Below are positions 46,482 to 56,193 of a DNA stretch of 64,000 nucleotides, in pieces (position 1 is the stretch's first letter; every line of letters starts with the position of its first letter). The notes below the pieces were generated by a model. It was not told the DNA's origin. It worked only from the letters and a program-made list of their open reading frames with translations, and did not search any database. The translations under genes and the position numbers were made by a program. The DNA is from Sinorhizobium sp. BG8 (GTDB lineage Bacteria; Pseudomonadota; Alphaproteobacteria; Rhizobiales; Rhizobiaceae), in NCBI RefSeq assembly GCF_016864555.1, contig NZ_CP044011.1:1817501-1881500 (forward strand). The letters are read 5' to 3'.

Positions 46482-47438
46482 CTATCGATCCGTGGCGAGC
46501 AGCTCTCCCTCTACCTTCTCGGTGGTCGCAAGTGCGGCCTGGTTGTCGGCCGATACGACGGAGGTCGGTAGCGGCGTGCCGCGCACGCGCTCGCGCGCAA
46601 GCGTCAAGAGGCCGGACAGGATGATCAGCGCGATGCCGATCGCCATCGGCAGGTCGATGCTGTCATCGAAGACGAGATAGCCGAAACCGATCGCCCAGAT
46701 CATCTGGCTGTATTGCGGCGGCGCGACGAGATTGGCCGGCGCCATCCTGGCGGCATTCATCAGCATGACGTTGCCGAGCGCGCCGAGAAGGCCGTAGCTC
46801 GAGAGATAGACCCATTGCAGCGGCGTGGGAGGAACCATCTGCGAGACCGTCAGCGCGCCGCTGACGATCAGCGTGCCGAGCAGTCCCGATCCATAGAGCG
46901 AAAGCCGCTTTTCCGAAGGGCCGAGCGCCCGCACAACTACGATCGCGATGGCGGCGCTGAGGCCCCCGATGGCGGCTGCGAGATGGCCGACCGAAAGCTC
47001 GCGAAAGCCCGGGCGCAGAACGACGAGGACGCCGAGGAATCCGACGATCACGGCCGCCCAGCGCTGCCAGCGGACGTCTTCCTTGAGAAACAGCACGGAG
47101 AGAACTGTCACGAACGACGGCAGCAAAAACAGCAGCGAGAAGGCTTCCGCCATCGGAAGTTCGGTGAAGGCGATGATGGAGGCGATCGATCCGATGGCGC
47201 CGCAGGCAAAGCGCATCAGCCACAGGGGGCGGCTTGATGTCCGCACCATGTCGAGCCAGCTGTCTCCCGGCGCCTTGATGAAGGGCAGGACGGCGAAGCC
47301 GAGAAGGGCGCCTATGAAGGCGACCTGATAGGACGGCACGGCCCCGTGAAGGATCTTGATCGAGGCATCGGATACCGCGAACACGGCATAGGCCGCGAAC
47401 GCGACGAGCACGCCGCGAAACGGGGAATGGCTTGGCAT
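46482..47438 (-). CDS. EamA family (DMT) transporter
   Basis: This 318-residue, ten-helix drug/metabolite transporter has two tandem EamA repeats (VAFAAYAVFAVSDASIKIL and GGLSAAIAIVVVRAL). EamA proteins export or import small molecules; the substrate is unknown. The start is ATG 47438. It is convergent with the DUF3095 gene, with a 38-bp gap. Confidence 0.9.
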   Translation of the reverse strand: MPSHSPFRGVLVAFAAYAVFAVSDASIKILHGAVPSYQVAFIGALLGFAVLPFIKAPGDSWLDMVRTSSRPLWLMRFACGAIGSIASIIAFTELPMAEAFSLLFLLPSFVTVLSVLFLKEDVRWQRWAAVIVGFLGVLVVLRPGFRELSVGHLAAAIGGLSAAIAIVVVRALGPSEKRLSLYGSGLLGTLIVSGALTVSQMVPPTPLQWVYLSSYGLLGALGNVMLMNAARMAPANLVAPPQYSQMIWAIGFGYLVFDDSIDLPMAIGIALIILSGLLTLARERVRGTPLPTSVVSADNQAALATTEKVEGELLATDR

Positions 47439-47572
47439 GGGGTTTCAGTTCTGCGCAGTTTGATCTTGGTCCCGCTTTACGCGCGAAAAGAAATTTGGAG
47501 AAGACGCGTTTACAGAATAGCTGCTATGCGCAATTGCCGCGCAACGGCCGCAGCCGCGGCTAAGGCGATGGG

Positions 47573-48157
47573 TCAGCTTCCTATGCCGTAGTGCCGCTCG
47601 AGCTCTTCCCAGCTTTCATCCATTGCATATGCTGAAGATATGAAGGGGATGCTGAAGTGGCCGAAAAACAACGAGAGTTGCCGTTCGGCGATCTCTTCGG
47701 AGATGCCCGCGATGCGCTCGCTGTAGATCACCGAGACGAGACCGGTGCGATCCGCGCCCGCCTTGCAGTGAACCAGGATCGGCTTCGGGGCGGTCTTGAG
47801 GAGGGTCACCAGCTGGTCGGCTTGACCGGGGGAAAGCATCGTCGAGGACGACATCTTGAAATCCAGGAGTTTCAGCCCGAGCCTCTTCGCCGCCTCGGAC
47901 TCTTCCTCGTACCATCGCTCGCCCTCGTTTCGTCCGAGTAGGTTCACGACAGTCTTGATGCCGTAGACCCGGGCGTATCGTTCCAGTTCGTGGGAAGTCG
48001 GCCGCCCCGAACGATAGAGCTCGCCGGGAACGACGGTGTGGAAATTGCCGCTCACCTGGAGATAGCCGAGATATCCGCCGAGCCCGGAAGCCGCGACCGC
48101 GACGATCGTCGCAAAAACGCGCGCCGAATGTTTATGAAGGCATTTCAGGACCGTCAT
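47573..48157 (-). CDS. Dual-specificity-type tyrosine phosphatase, membrane-tethered
   Basis: This 194-residue protein has one N-terminal transmembrane helix (about 14-32). A cysteine phosphatase domain follows with the general-acid region and the P-loop LVHCKAGADRTGLV (CX5R; Cys near 125), plus ELYRSGRPTSHELER at its start. Because of the helix it probably acts on the periplasmic side or at the membrane. The start is ATG 48157 (GGAAG 7 nt upstream); an upstream ATG at 48175 is less likely. Confidence 0.85.
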   Translation of the reverse strand: MTVLKCLHKHSARVFATIVAVAASGLGGYLGYLQVSGNFHTVVPGELYRSGRPTSHELERYARVYGIKTVVNLLGRNEGERWYEEESEAAKRLGLKLLDFKMSSSTMLSPGQADQLVTLLKTAPKPILVHCKAGADRTGLVSVIYSERIAGISEEIAERQLSLFFGHFSIPFISSAYAMDESWEELERHYGIGS

Positions 48158-48314
48158 CGTGATACTTCCAAGCAAACCGTGACGCGCAGGCGACCATCGC
48201 CATGCAACCGGGCTCGTTGTGCGGTATCAATCTGACAAGCAGCTGAACGGCTTCACATACGCCGTAAGCCGCTGATCTCAAACAAGGTAGGGAAATATCG
48301 GGAAGGATTTCGGC

Positions 48315-48391
48315 TGGTCGGAGTGGAGTGATTCGAACACTCGACCCCCTCGTCCCGAACGAGGTGCGCTACCAGGCTGCGCTACACTCCG
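48315..48391 (-). tRNA. tRNA-Pro (anticodon CGG)
   Basis: A 77-nt cloverleaf on the minus strand pairs CGGAGTG with CACTCCG, has the anticodon loop TTCGGGA (CGG) on a CCTCG/CGAGG stem, a standard T arm (GTTCGAATC) and an encoded CCA end. It lies between the phosphatase and the MgtC gene. Confidence 0.96.
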
Positions 48392-48532
48392 TGACCAGCG
48401 GCGCCCCGTATAGAACAGGCTCTCCGTTTCCACAAGCGGAAATCTGAAAAAAATCCATGGTCTTCAACAGGCCTTCGGTCGGCCTTGGCTGGACCCGGCG
48501 GAACCTCCGGACGGGACGCGCGTTTGCGCACC

Positions 48533-49060
48533 ATGGAACAGATCCTTGCCGACCTCTTTCCGGACACGGAAATTCCCTATCCCGTTATCGCAGCTCGGCT
48601 GACGGGGGCGATCGTGCTCGGTGCGCTCATCGGCTTCGAGCGCGAGTACAGGGATCACCCCGCTGGCCTGCGCACCCATATCCTCGTCAGCCTGTCGGCG
48701 GCGGTCTTTTCGATCATCTCCGTCGAAAGCGTTCATCTTGCTGCATTTTCGGGGGACCAGGTCCGCATCGATCCGCTGCGGGTCGTCGAGGCGGTAACCT
48801 CAGGCGTTGCATTCCTTGCCGCGGGCATGATCGTCTTTTCCCAGGGGCAGGTCAAAAACCTGACCACCGGTGCCGGCATGTGGCTGTCGGGAGCTGTCGG
48901 CCTTGCGGTCGGGCTCGGCTACTGGCTGATCGCCTTCTTCGCGGGCATCGCATGCGTCCTCGTTCTGAACGGGCTTGGGAGGCTGCAGGCAGCCCTTCAG
49001 GACGATAAACAGGCCGACGACCGGAAGCCTCACCCGTCGCCAGAGCGTCCCCGCGCCTGA
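48533..49060 (+). CDS. MgtC/SapB family membrane protein
   Basis: This 175-residue protein has about four to five transmembrane helices with the MgtC/SapB signature LTGAIVLGALIGFEREYRDHPAGLRTHILVSLSAAVF and GVAFLAAGMIVF. MgtC proteins help survival at low Mg2+ and regulate ATP synthase in pathogens; the rhizobial role is unknown. The start is ATG 48533. A hydrophilic tail (DDKQADDRKP) ends the protein. Confidence 0.88.
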   Translation: MEQILADLFPDTEIPYPVIAARLTGAIVLGALIGFEREYRDHPAGLRTHILVSLSAAVFSIISVESVHLAAFSGDQVRIDPLRVVEAVTSGVAFLAAGMIVFSQGQVKNLTTGAGMWLSGAVGLAVGLGYWLIAFFAGIACVLVLNGLGRLQAALQDDKQADDRKPHPSPERPRA

Positions 49061-49274
49061 GCCACGCGCAATCTTTTGTCTTACTCGCTTTGGTCGAGAC
49101 TAATTCTTGTCCAACTCTTGATTTAGGAGCCGGCCGCGACGTATATCGTCCTCATATGGGGACGTAGGTCTCGTCGCCGGGAATCCCGGGGGAAAGCAGC
49201 GCGTTGCTGCTGAAGTCCAGACCCTATTCATTCTATTCGGTTGAGCCAGGTTTCTGGCAAGTTCAGGAGGGGCA

Positions 49275-50999
49275 ATGAGCTCTTCAAGTAAGGCTGGTGC
49301 CGATGAATTGCGAGCGGCGCTGCGCAGCAGCGCGACAGGCTTCATCGCAATCGGCTGCTTCAGCTTCTTCGTCAATCTTCTGGTGCTGACAGGCCCGCTG
49401 TTCATGCTGCAGATCTACGACCGCGTGCTCGCATCGCGGTCGGAAGCCACGCTCGTTGCCCTGACCGGGCTGATCGCCGGCCTCTTCACGATCATGGGCG
49501 TTCTCGATCACATCCGCAGCCGTATCGCGGCCCGCATCGGCGCCCGGTTCCAGGCACGCTTCGACAGCCGCGTGTTCAACGCGGTGCTCGACCGCACCGC
49601 ACTTCATGCCCGCGGCATCAATACGACGACCGGCATGCGAGATCTCGACGCGATCCAGCGGGTCCTGTCGTCTCCGACCGTCTTCACCGTCTTCGACATT
49701 CCCTGGACGCCGTTCTTCATCTTCGTCATCTTCACCTTCCATCCGCTGATGGGAATGCTCGGTGTTGTCGGCGGGCTTATCCTGATCGCGCTGACCTGGC
49801 TCAACCAGAACGGCACGAAGGAAGACCAGGAAAAGGCGGTCCAGATCAGTCGCCAGAGCGACGAGATGACCCAGACCCTGCAGAAGGAAAGCGATACGGT
49901 GCGCGCATTGGGTATGCGCCATTCGGTCGCCACCCGATGGCAGAAGCTGCGTGACCAGGCGCTGATCGCCAACATTCGTTACAGCGACAGCAACGGCTTC
50001 TACGCCATCTCCTCCAAGACCTTCCGCGTGTTCCTGCAGTCCGCGATCCTGGCGCTCGGCGCCTGGCTGGTGCTGCAGAACGAGATCACCGCCGGCGCAA
50101 TGATTGCAAGCTCGATCATCATCGGCCGCGCGCTCGCGCCGATCGAAGGCGCGATCGGTCAATGGTCGCTGGTGCAGCGCGCCTTCCAGGGCTGGAAACA
50201 GCTCTCGGTCCTCCTCGAAAAGGTACCGGCAGAGGAAAGCCGCACCGCGCTTCCGAAGCCCCGGGCGATCCTCGAAGTCAATCAGGTCACGGCTTTGCCT
50301 CCGGGCGAGAAGGTGGCGACTTTGCGCATGCTGTCCTTCGACCTCGGTCCGGGCCAGGCGCTCGGCGTGATCGGCCAGAGCGCATCCGGCAAGTCCACGC
50401 TCGCGCGCATCCTCACCGGCATCTGGCCGCCGGCCGGCGGCAACGCCCGGCTCGATGGTGCCTCGCTCGAGCAATACGGATTCGACGGGCTGGCCGACCA
50501 TGTCGGCTACCTGCCGCAGGACGTGGTGCTGTTCGAAGGGACCGTCGCCGAGAACATTGCGCGCATGGCGGTAAATCCGGACGCGGAAAAGGTCGTGGAA
50601 GCCGCCAAGAAGGCGGGTGCGCACGATATGATCCTGCGTCTGCCCGATGGCTACGACACGAAGCTTTCGGCAAACGGCGGACGCCTTTCCGGCGGACAGA
50701 AGCAGCGCGTCGGTCTCGCCCGCGCGCTCTACGGCGACCCTGTGCTCGTCGTGCTGGACGAACCGAACTCCAATCTCGATGCCGAGGGATCGATGGCGCT
50801 CAACATGGCGATCCGCAATCTCAAGGCGGACGGCAAGTCGGTCGTCATCATGGCGCACCGCCCGGCCGCGATCGAGGAATGCGATCTCATTCTCATTCTG
50901 GAAAACGGCCAGCGTCTTGCCTTCGGTCCGCGCGACGATGTGTTGCGTGCGCACTTGCGCAACCACGCGCAGGTCGTTGGCGGGACAGGCGGCAAGTAG
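49275..50999 (+). CDS. prsD: Type I secretion ABC transporter, PrsD-like
   Basis: This 574-residue protein is an N-terminal six-helix ABC exporter domain (LNNNLVLTGPLFMLQIYDRVLASRS-like beginning VFFVNLLVLTGPLFML) fused to a nucleotide-binding domain. The latter has Walker A GQSASGKST (367-375), the signature LSGGQKQR (near 471) and Walker B LVVLDEPNSNLD. This is the PrtD/PrsD type that exports RTX proteins. The start is ATG 49275 with GGAGG. It is upstream of prsE in a two-gene operon. Confidence 0.93.
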   Translation: MSSSSKAGADELRAALRSSATGFIAIGCFSFFVNLLVLTGPLFMLQIYDRVLASRSEATLVALTGLIAGLFTIMGVLDHIRSRIAARIGARFQARFDSRVFNAVLDRTALHARGINTTTGMRDLDAIQRVLSSPTVFTVFDIPWTPFFIFVIFTFHPLMGMLGVVGGLILIALTWLNQNGTKEDQEKAVQISRQSDEMTQTLQKESDTVRALGMRHSVATRWQKLRDQALIANIRYSDSNGFYAISSKTFRVFLQSAILALGAWLVLQNEITAGAMIASSIIIGRALAPIEGAIGQWSLVQRAFQGWKQLSVLLEKVPAEESRTALPKPRAILEVNQVTALPPGEKVATLRMLSFDLGPGQALGVIGQSASGKSTLARILTGIWPPAGGNARLDGASLEQYGFDGLADHVGYLPQDVVLFEGTVAENIARMAVNPDAEKVVEAAKKAGAHDMILRLPDGYDTKLSANGGRLSGGQKQRVGLARALYGDPVLVVLDEPNSNLDAEGSMALNMAIRNLKADGKSVVIMAHRPAAIEECDLILILENGQRLAFGPRDDVLRAHLRNHAQVVGGTGGK

Positions 51000-51123
51000 T
51001 CAGCGGCCGCGTGCGCATGAGCAGAGGCGTTCGCGACCTTGAATTGGGGCATGGCCCCGCCGGGGGCCGGTTGCGGTCTTCGCGGGCGAGCCCGGACCGA
51101 TACATGGACAGGAATTGAGTACC

Positions 51124-52419
51124 ATGGACAAGAAATGGACCAGCCGAGGCTATCTCCTTGCTGGATATGCAACGATCTTCGTCTTCCTCGGCGGCATCAC
51201 CGCATGGGCCTCGCTGACGCGGATCAACGGTGCGGTCGTCGCATCCGGCATCATCGAGGTGGCCAGCAACCGCCAGGTCGTTCAGCACCTGACCGGCGGC
51301 GTGGTGGGCAAGATCTTCGTTCAGGACGGCGATACCGTGAAGGCGGGCGACGTGCTGATGCGGCTCGACGATGCGTTCGATCGTTCGGAACTGACGGTCA
51401 TCGAGGGCCAGCTCTTCAGCCTGATGGGCATGGCGTCCCGCCTCAAGGCCGAGCAGGACGAGAAGAACGAGATCAGCTTCGATCCGGAGCTGATCGCGGT
51501 GGCGAAGACCAATGGTGAAGCGGCCGAAATCATCGAAGGCCAGACGCGCCTGATGAAGGCCCGCAAGGACACCCGGGACAAGCAGATCGCCCAGCTCGAA
51601 GAAAAGAAGGTCCAGATCGCCAAGCAGAACGAGGGACTGGACAGCCGCATCGCCGCTCTCAAGACCCAACTCACTCTCATCGGGCAGGAGCTCGATGCCC
51701 AGAACAAGCTGCTCGCCCAGTCGCTGACCAATGCCAGCCGCGTGCTCCAGCTCCAGCGCGAGGAAGCCGAGATCAAGGGCACGATCAGCCAGGCCCAGTC
51801 CAACATTGCCGAGAACGCCGGACGCGTTGCCGAAATCGAGATCGGCATTCTCAACATCGATTCCGAAGTGAGGGAAGAGGCGACGACGTCCTTGCGCGAG
51901 ATCGAGGCCAAGATCGCCGAGCTGAAGGAGAACCGCGCCGCGAAGCTCGAGACCTTGAGCCGCATGGATATCACCGCACCGGTGCCGGGCGTGGTGCTGG
52001 GGATGCAGGTTCATGCGCTGCGCTCGGTCATCCGGGCCGCCGATCCGCTGCTCTACATCATTCCCCAGGAGAGCGATCTCGTGATCTCGACGCAGATCTC
52101 GCCGACGCAGATCGACCAGGTCCGCGTGGGGCAGACGGCGCACATTCGCTTCGGCGCCTTCGATCACCGCTCCACGCCGGAGGTCTTCGGCCATGTGACC
52201 AAGGTCGCAGCCGACGTGCTCTCGGACCAGCGCACCGGTGCCACCTACTACAAGGCCGAGATCAAGCCGGATGCCGGCGAGCTCGCCAAGCTCGGCGACA
52301 AGCACGTGATGCCCGGCATGCCGGTCGAGACCTTCATCCAGACCACCGAGCGCTCGCCGCTCGAATATCTGGTGAAGCCACTTGCCGACTATTTCGCAAA
52401 GGCGTTCCGCGAGCGGTAA
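51124..52419 (+). CDS. prsE: Type I secretion membrane-fusion protein, PrsE-like
   Basis: This 431-residue HlyD-family adaptor has one N-terminal transmembrane helix (about 10-31), a lipoyl/barrel-sandwich domain split across the protein (NRQVVQHLTGGVVGKIFVQDGDTVKAGDVLM early and ITAPVPGVVLGMQVHALRSV later), and a coiled-coil hairpin (about 95-280). It bridges PrsD to the outer-membrane TolC. A TTG (51115) or ATG (51124) could be the start; I chose ATG 51124 (AGGA 10 nt upstream). It is the second gene of the operon. Confidence 0.92.
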   Translation: MDKKWTSRGYLLAGYATIFVFLGGITAWASLTRINGAVVASGIIEVASNRQVVQHLTGGVVGKIFVQDGDTVKAGDVLMRLDDAFDRSELTVIEGQLFSLMGMASRLKAEQDEKNEISFDPELIAVAKTNGEAAEIIEGQTRLMKARKDTRDKQIAQLEEKKVQIAKQNEGLDSRIAALKTQLTLIGQELDAQNKLLAQSLTNASRVLQLQREEAEIKGTISQAQSNIAENAGRVAEIEIGILNIDSEVREEATTSLREIEAKIAELKENRAAKLETLSRMDITAPVPGVVLGMQVHALRSVIRAADPLLYIIPQESDLVISTQISPTQIDQVRVGQTAHIRFGAFDHRSTPEVFGHVTKVAADVLSDQRTGATYYKAEIKPDAGELAKLGDKHVMPGMPVETFIQTTERSPLEYLVKPLADYFAKAFRER

Positions 52420-52477
52420 TCTGCTTCCGGAAAGAGGTCGGAACGGCAAGCCCGCTGGACCTGACTATTGAAACAGC

Positions 52478-52499
52478 ACCGCCCCCACAGTGGGGCGGT
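52478..52499. terminator. Hairpin after prsE
   Basis: ACCGCCCC (52478-52485) and GGGGCGGT (52492-52499) form an 8-bp stem around CACAGT. No T-tract follows, so the call is weak. The rest of the 52420-52977 spacer holds no gene I can support. Confidence 0.4.
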
Positions 52500-52519
52500 C
52501 CGCATACAGGACACTTGAG

Positions 52520-52977
52520 CGCGCCGTGAAGACATGGTGTCCCTTTCCCTTCGTCGGAAGGCCCTTCGCGCTCCAAGGCATTCCCTCTGCCGTCCTTGGC
52601 TTCCTTCGCCCGGCTGCGTCCGGGAGGTCGTCGTCTCAAATGACCTTGCATGGCTCGTGGTCGCTTGCCGGGTATGAGGGAGAGCAGGGGTGCGTAATGT
52701 GATGCTGGAACTTCAACGTTCCGGCTCAACCCCTTGAGAAGACTCTCATTGATTCCTTAAGCCGCTTCGCCGGCGCGCGCGTCAGAAACTGCGCCATCAC
52801 AAACAGCGGCCTCAAATCCGATTCAAATCTCGGCAATCTGCGACGACGGTGTTGATCCTGTAGACCGCAGCCGCCTTGGGCTGATGCTCTCACATCGGTA
52901 TTTCTTATGGACTGACACCGGGTACAGTGCCCGACAAATGCGGTTCCTTGCGGCCGCCAGGAAAGCGGAGTGAGCCC
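52520..52977. other. Long non-coding spacer before the LysE gene
   Basis: About 450 bp without a convincing gene on either strand. Both strands contain open frames, but none has a good start, codon pattern or recognisable domain. It may hold regulatory sequence for the LysE gene or an old repeat; no inverted terminal repeats or transposase remnants were seen. Confidence 0.3.
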
Positions 52978-53607
52978 ATGCATCTGGAGCACGTCAATCA
53001 TCTCATGCTTGTCTATGCCACGTACCTGATCGCGGTCGCGAGCCCCGGTCCCAGCAACATGGCCATCATGGGAGTTGCGATGAGCCAGGGGCGTGCGTCC
53101 GCTGTGGTCCTGGCACTCGGTGTGATGACGGGGAGCATGTTTTGGGCGGTTCTTGCCGCGGCCGGCATGTCCACACTTCTGGCCGAATATGCCGGGGCTC
53201 TCATTGCGATCAAGATTGCCGGGGGTCTCTACCTGCTCTATCTCGCTTTCAAATCCGCAAGATCGGCTCTGTCGGACCGTGTTCGGCCGGTGATTGCCGA
53301 TGCCCCCGGGAAAAGAACGACCCACTATCGCAAAGGCCTTCTGCTTCATCTGACCAACCCCAAGTCCATCCTCGGATGGATCGCGATCATGTCCCTCGGC
53401 CTGCGTCCTGACGCCCCGCCGTACACCCTGCAGGCGATCGTGGCGGGCTGCGCGATCCTCGGAGTTACGGTCTTCGTCGGGTACGCCCTGATCTTCTCGA
53501 CGGCTCTGATGGGGCAGGCCTATCAGAAAACTCGGCGCTGGATCGAAGGCACGCTTGCGCTGGTCTTCGGGTATGCCGGTATCCGCTTGCTGCTTTCGAA
53601 GACGTAG
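52978..53607 (+). CDS. LysE family amino-acid exporter
   Basis: This 209-residue membrane protein has six helices and the family blocks YLIAVASPGPSNMAIMGVAMSQG (N-terminal glycine-rich), LLLHLTNPKSILGWIAIM and the C-terminal VFGYAGIRLLLS. LysE/RhtB proteins export amino acids or similar molecules; the substrate is unknown. The start is ATG 52978 with GGAG upstream. Confidence 0.92.
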   Translation: MHLEHVNHLMLVYATYLIAVASPGPSNMAIMGVAMSQGRASAVVLALGVMTGSMFWAVLAAAGMSTLLAEYAGALIAIKIAGGLYLLYLAFKSARSALSDRVRPVIADAPGKRTTHYRKGLLLHLTNPKSILGWIAIMSLGLRPDAPPYTLQAIVAGCAILGVTVFVGYALIFSTALMGQAYQKTRRWIEGTLALVFGYAGIRLLLSKT

Positions 53608-53650
53608 GCACCCGGCCCGGCATGGCGCACCGCTGGCTTGCGCGCATAAG

Positions 53651-53680
53651 AAAAAGGGGCCGCTCGCGCAGCCCCCTTCT
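53651..53680. terminator. Bidirectional terminator between LysE and cysN
   Basis: AAGGGGC (53654-53660) and GCCCC (5371-53675) flank a ~10-nt loop, with TTCTTTC on + and, on the minus strand, a poly-T run (TTTTTC). It separates convergent LysE (+) and cysN (-). Confidence 0.7.
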
Positions 53681-53704
53681 TTCGTTACAGCTGAGCCGGA
53701 CCGG

Positions 53705-55186
53705 TTACTTGTCGAGGTCCGCCAGGATCTCTGCGGCGCGTCCCACGCTGGTGTGGCGCACGTCCGCGTCGTGGCGACGGTTTGCGAAGATCGCGGTTGC
53801 CATCAGCTTCTCTGCGAGATCTGCCGGCAGCGAAAGGATGACGCGCTCGTCGTCCTTGTGGATGCCGCCGATCTCCGAAAGCCGGTCCGTGATCATGCCG
53901 CCGGCGACCGTGTTGTGGGTCTCCGGATCGATCAGGATGAAGGCGCCGGTGGTGCGGTTCTGCTCGTAGGTGTCGAAGATCGCCTGCTCGTCGAAGGTGA
54001 GGTGCACCTTGCCGATGGCGTTCATCGCCAGCTTCTCGGTATCCGTCCACTTGCCGTTCTTCAGATCCAGCTGGCTTGCCGGCTGCACGCTCACGCGCTG
54101 GCGGCGGCTGCCGCTCTTCAGCCAGTAGCGCTTGCCCGGCTCGATGCCTTCGGGCTGAAGAGCAACGATCTGTGCGTCGAACTTGCGGCCCGTCATCGGC
54201 TGGTTGTCGATCGAGACGATCATGTCGCCGCGCGATACGTCGACCTGGCGGTCGAGCACCAGCGTGATCGCGTCGCCGGCCACGGCGGCATTGCGCACGA
54301 GGTCGTAGGTCACGATCTGCTTGACGTTCGCGACAATGCCGGAGGGCAGGATCGCCACGCTGTCACCAGGCTTGACCGCGCCGCCTGCGACGGTGCCCTG
54401 GTATCCGCGGAAGCTTTCGCCCGGCCGCGAGACGCGCTGGACCGGCAGGCGGAAGCCGACCGTGTGGCTGGAACGGACGGTTGCCGATTCCAGCGTTTCG
54501 ACCAGCGTCGGGCCTTCGTACCAGGCCATGGAGGAACGTCCGTCATAAACGACGTTCTCGCCCTTGAGCGCGGAAACCGGAATGGCGGTGATCTGCTTCA
54601 CGCCGAGCGAAAGCGCCAGTTCGCGGAACTCGTGCGAGATCTGATCGAACCGGCTGCGATCGTAGCCGACGAGGTCGATCTTGTTGACCGCGAGCACGAA
54701 CTGGCGGATGCCCATCAGGGTGGCGATGGTGGCATGCCGGCGGGTCTGCTCGAGGATGCCGGTGCGGGCATCGACCAGAAGCACGGCGAGATCGGCGGTC
54801 GAGGCGCCCGTCGCCATGTTGCGGGTGTACTGCTCGTGGCCGGGGGTGTCGGCGACGATGAACGAACGCCGGTCGGTCGAGAAGTAGCGATAGGCGACGT
54901 CGATGGTGATGCCCTGTTCGCGTTCCGCCTGGAGCCCGTCGAGCAGCAGGGCGAAGTCGGGAAGGCCGAGATCGTTCTGCTTGCCGGAGGAATCACGCTT
55001 GAGCGTCGCCGCCTGGTCTTCCTTGACGGCCTTGGTATCCCAGAGCAGTCGGCCGATCAGCGTGGACTTGCCGTCGTCGACACTGCCGCAGGTGATGAGC
55101 CGCAGCGGGCGGGAATCACGGGACGACCGGGCCGGTTCGGCCGCCACGTCGATCGTGGCGGCGCTTGCAGTTGCGGATACGGTCAT
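53705..55186 (-). CDS. cysN: Sulfate adenylyltransferase subunit 1 (CysN)
   Basis: This 493-residue GTPase subunit of ATP sulfurylase hydrolyses GTP to drive APS formation with CysD. G1 CGSVDDGKST (about 31-40) is followed by a long switch, G3 DTPGHEQY and G4 NKID (about 169-172), with elongation-factor-like beta barrels after. No fused CysC (APS kinase) domain is present, consistent with the APS-reductase pathway. I chose ATG 55186 (MTVSATASAATID) over the longer frame to 55303. Its start is 1 nt from the cysD stop. Confidence 0.94.
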   Translation of the reverse strand: MTVSATASAATIDVAAEPARSSRDSRPLRLITCGSVDDGKSTLIGRLLWDTKAVKEDQAATLKRDSSGKQNDLGLPDFALLLDGLQAEREQGITIDVAYRYFSTDRRSFIVADTPGHEQYTRNMATGASTADLAVLLVDARTGILEQTRRHATIATLMGIRQFVLAVNKIDLVGYDRSRFDQISHEFRELALSLGVKQITAIPVSALKGENVVYDGRSSMAWYEGPTLVETLESATVRSSHTVGFRLPVQRVSRPGESFRGYQGTVAGGAVKPGDSVAILPSGIVANVKQIVTYDLVRNAAVAGDAITLVLDRQVDVSRGDMIVSIDNQPMTGRKFDAQIVALQPEGIEPGKRYWLKSGSRRQRVSVQPASQLDLKNGKWTDTEKLAMNAIGKVHLTFDEQAIFDTYEQNRTTGAFILIDPETHNTVAGGMITDRLSEIGGIHKDDERVILSLPADLAEKLMATAIFANRRHDADVRHTSVGRAAEILADLDK

Positions 55187-55187
55187 C

Positions 55188-56141
55188 TCAGAAATACCCT
55201 TCGCGTTTCTTCTTTTCCATGGAGCCGGACTGGTCGCGGTCGATCGCGCGGCCCTGCCGTTCGGAGACGGTGGCCGTCTCCAGCTCCGAAATGATGTCGT
55301 CAAGCGTGGTTGCCTCGGAACGGATCGCGCCGGTCAGCGGGAAGCAGCCGAGTGTACGGAAGCGTATAACGCCCTCCTGGCGGACTTCGCCGGGGAGCAG
55401 CTCGAGCCGCGGATCCTCGGCGAGGATCATCATGCCGTCGCGCTCCACAAAGGGGCGTTTCTTCGCGAAATAGAGCGGCACGATCGGGATTTCCTCGGCC
55501 TGGATGTAGCGCCAGATGTCGACTTCCGTCCAGTTCGACAGCGGGAAGGCGCGCACGCTCTCGCCGCGGTTGATCATGCCGTTGTAGATGTTCCACAGCT
55601 CGGGGCGCTGGTTGCGCGGATCCCAGCGGTGGTCCGGCGTTCGGAAGGAGTAGATGCGTTCCTTGGCGCGGGAGGCTTCCTCGTCGCGGCGCGCGCCGCC
55701 GAAAGCGGCGTCATACTTGCCGGCGTCGAGCGCCTGGCGAAGCGCTTCCGTCTTCATGATGTCCGTGTAGCGCGCGGAGCCGTGCGTGAACGGCGTCACG
55801 TTCTCGGCCGCGCCGCGCGGATTGATGTGCTCGACGAGATCGAGGTCGTAGCGCTTCACGATCTCGTTGCGGAACGCAATCATCTCCGCGAACTTCCAGC
55901 CCGTGTTGACGTGCAGGAGCGGGAAGGGGACGCGGCCCGGATAGAAGGCCTTGCGTGCCAGATGCAGCAGGACGGACGAATCCTTGCCGATCGAGTACAG
56001 CATCACCGGCTTGTCGAACTCGGCGGCTACCTCGCGGAAGATGTGGATGGCTTCGTTTTCGAGCGCCTTCAGATGCGGATCGAGCGGCGGCTTTGCAGGC
56101 GCAGTGCGCCGCGCTTCCGCGTTGCCAGAAATGTCGGACAT
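55188..56141 (-). CDS. cysD: Sulfate adenylyltransferase subunit 2 (CysD)
   Basis: This 317-residue catalytic subunit of ATP sulfurylase makes APS from sulfate and ATP with the help of CysN. It carries the PP-loop [21 protein letters not shown] (near 49-69) and the conserved [22 protein letters not shown] and GCFPLTGA segments. I chose ATG 56141 ([12 protein letters not shown]); the frame is open further upstream. It is the middle gene of cysH-D-N. Confidence 0.94.
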   Translation of the reverse strand: MSDISGNAEARRTAPAKPPLDPHLKALENEAIHIFREVAAEFDKPVMLYSIGKDSSVLLHLARKAFYPGRVPFPLLHVNTGWKFAEMIAFRNEIVKRYDLDLVEHINPRGAAENVTPFTHGSARYTDIMKTEALRQALDAGKYDAAFGGARRDEEASRAKERIYSFRTPDHRWDPRNQRPELWNIYNGMINRGESVRAFPLSNWTEVDIWRYIQAEEIPIVPLYFAKKRPFVERDGMMILAEDPRLELLPGEVRQEGVIRFRTLGCFPLTGAIRSEATTLDDIISELETATVSERQGRAIDRDQSGSMEKKKREGYF

Positions 56142-56193
56142 GTTCGGTATTATCTCCAGAATGTTTTGCTGACCGCCGTGGGCGGGGCGCGCT

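Noticed and set aside
52490-52702. Small gene in the prsE-LysE gap
   Set aside because: The 70-codon frame lacks a Shine-Dalgarno and any motif, and frames on both strands are open at similar length.
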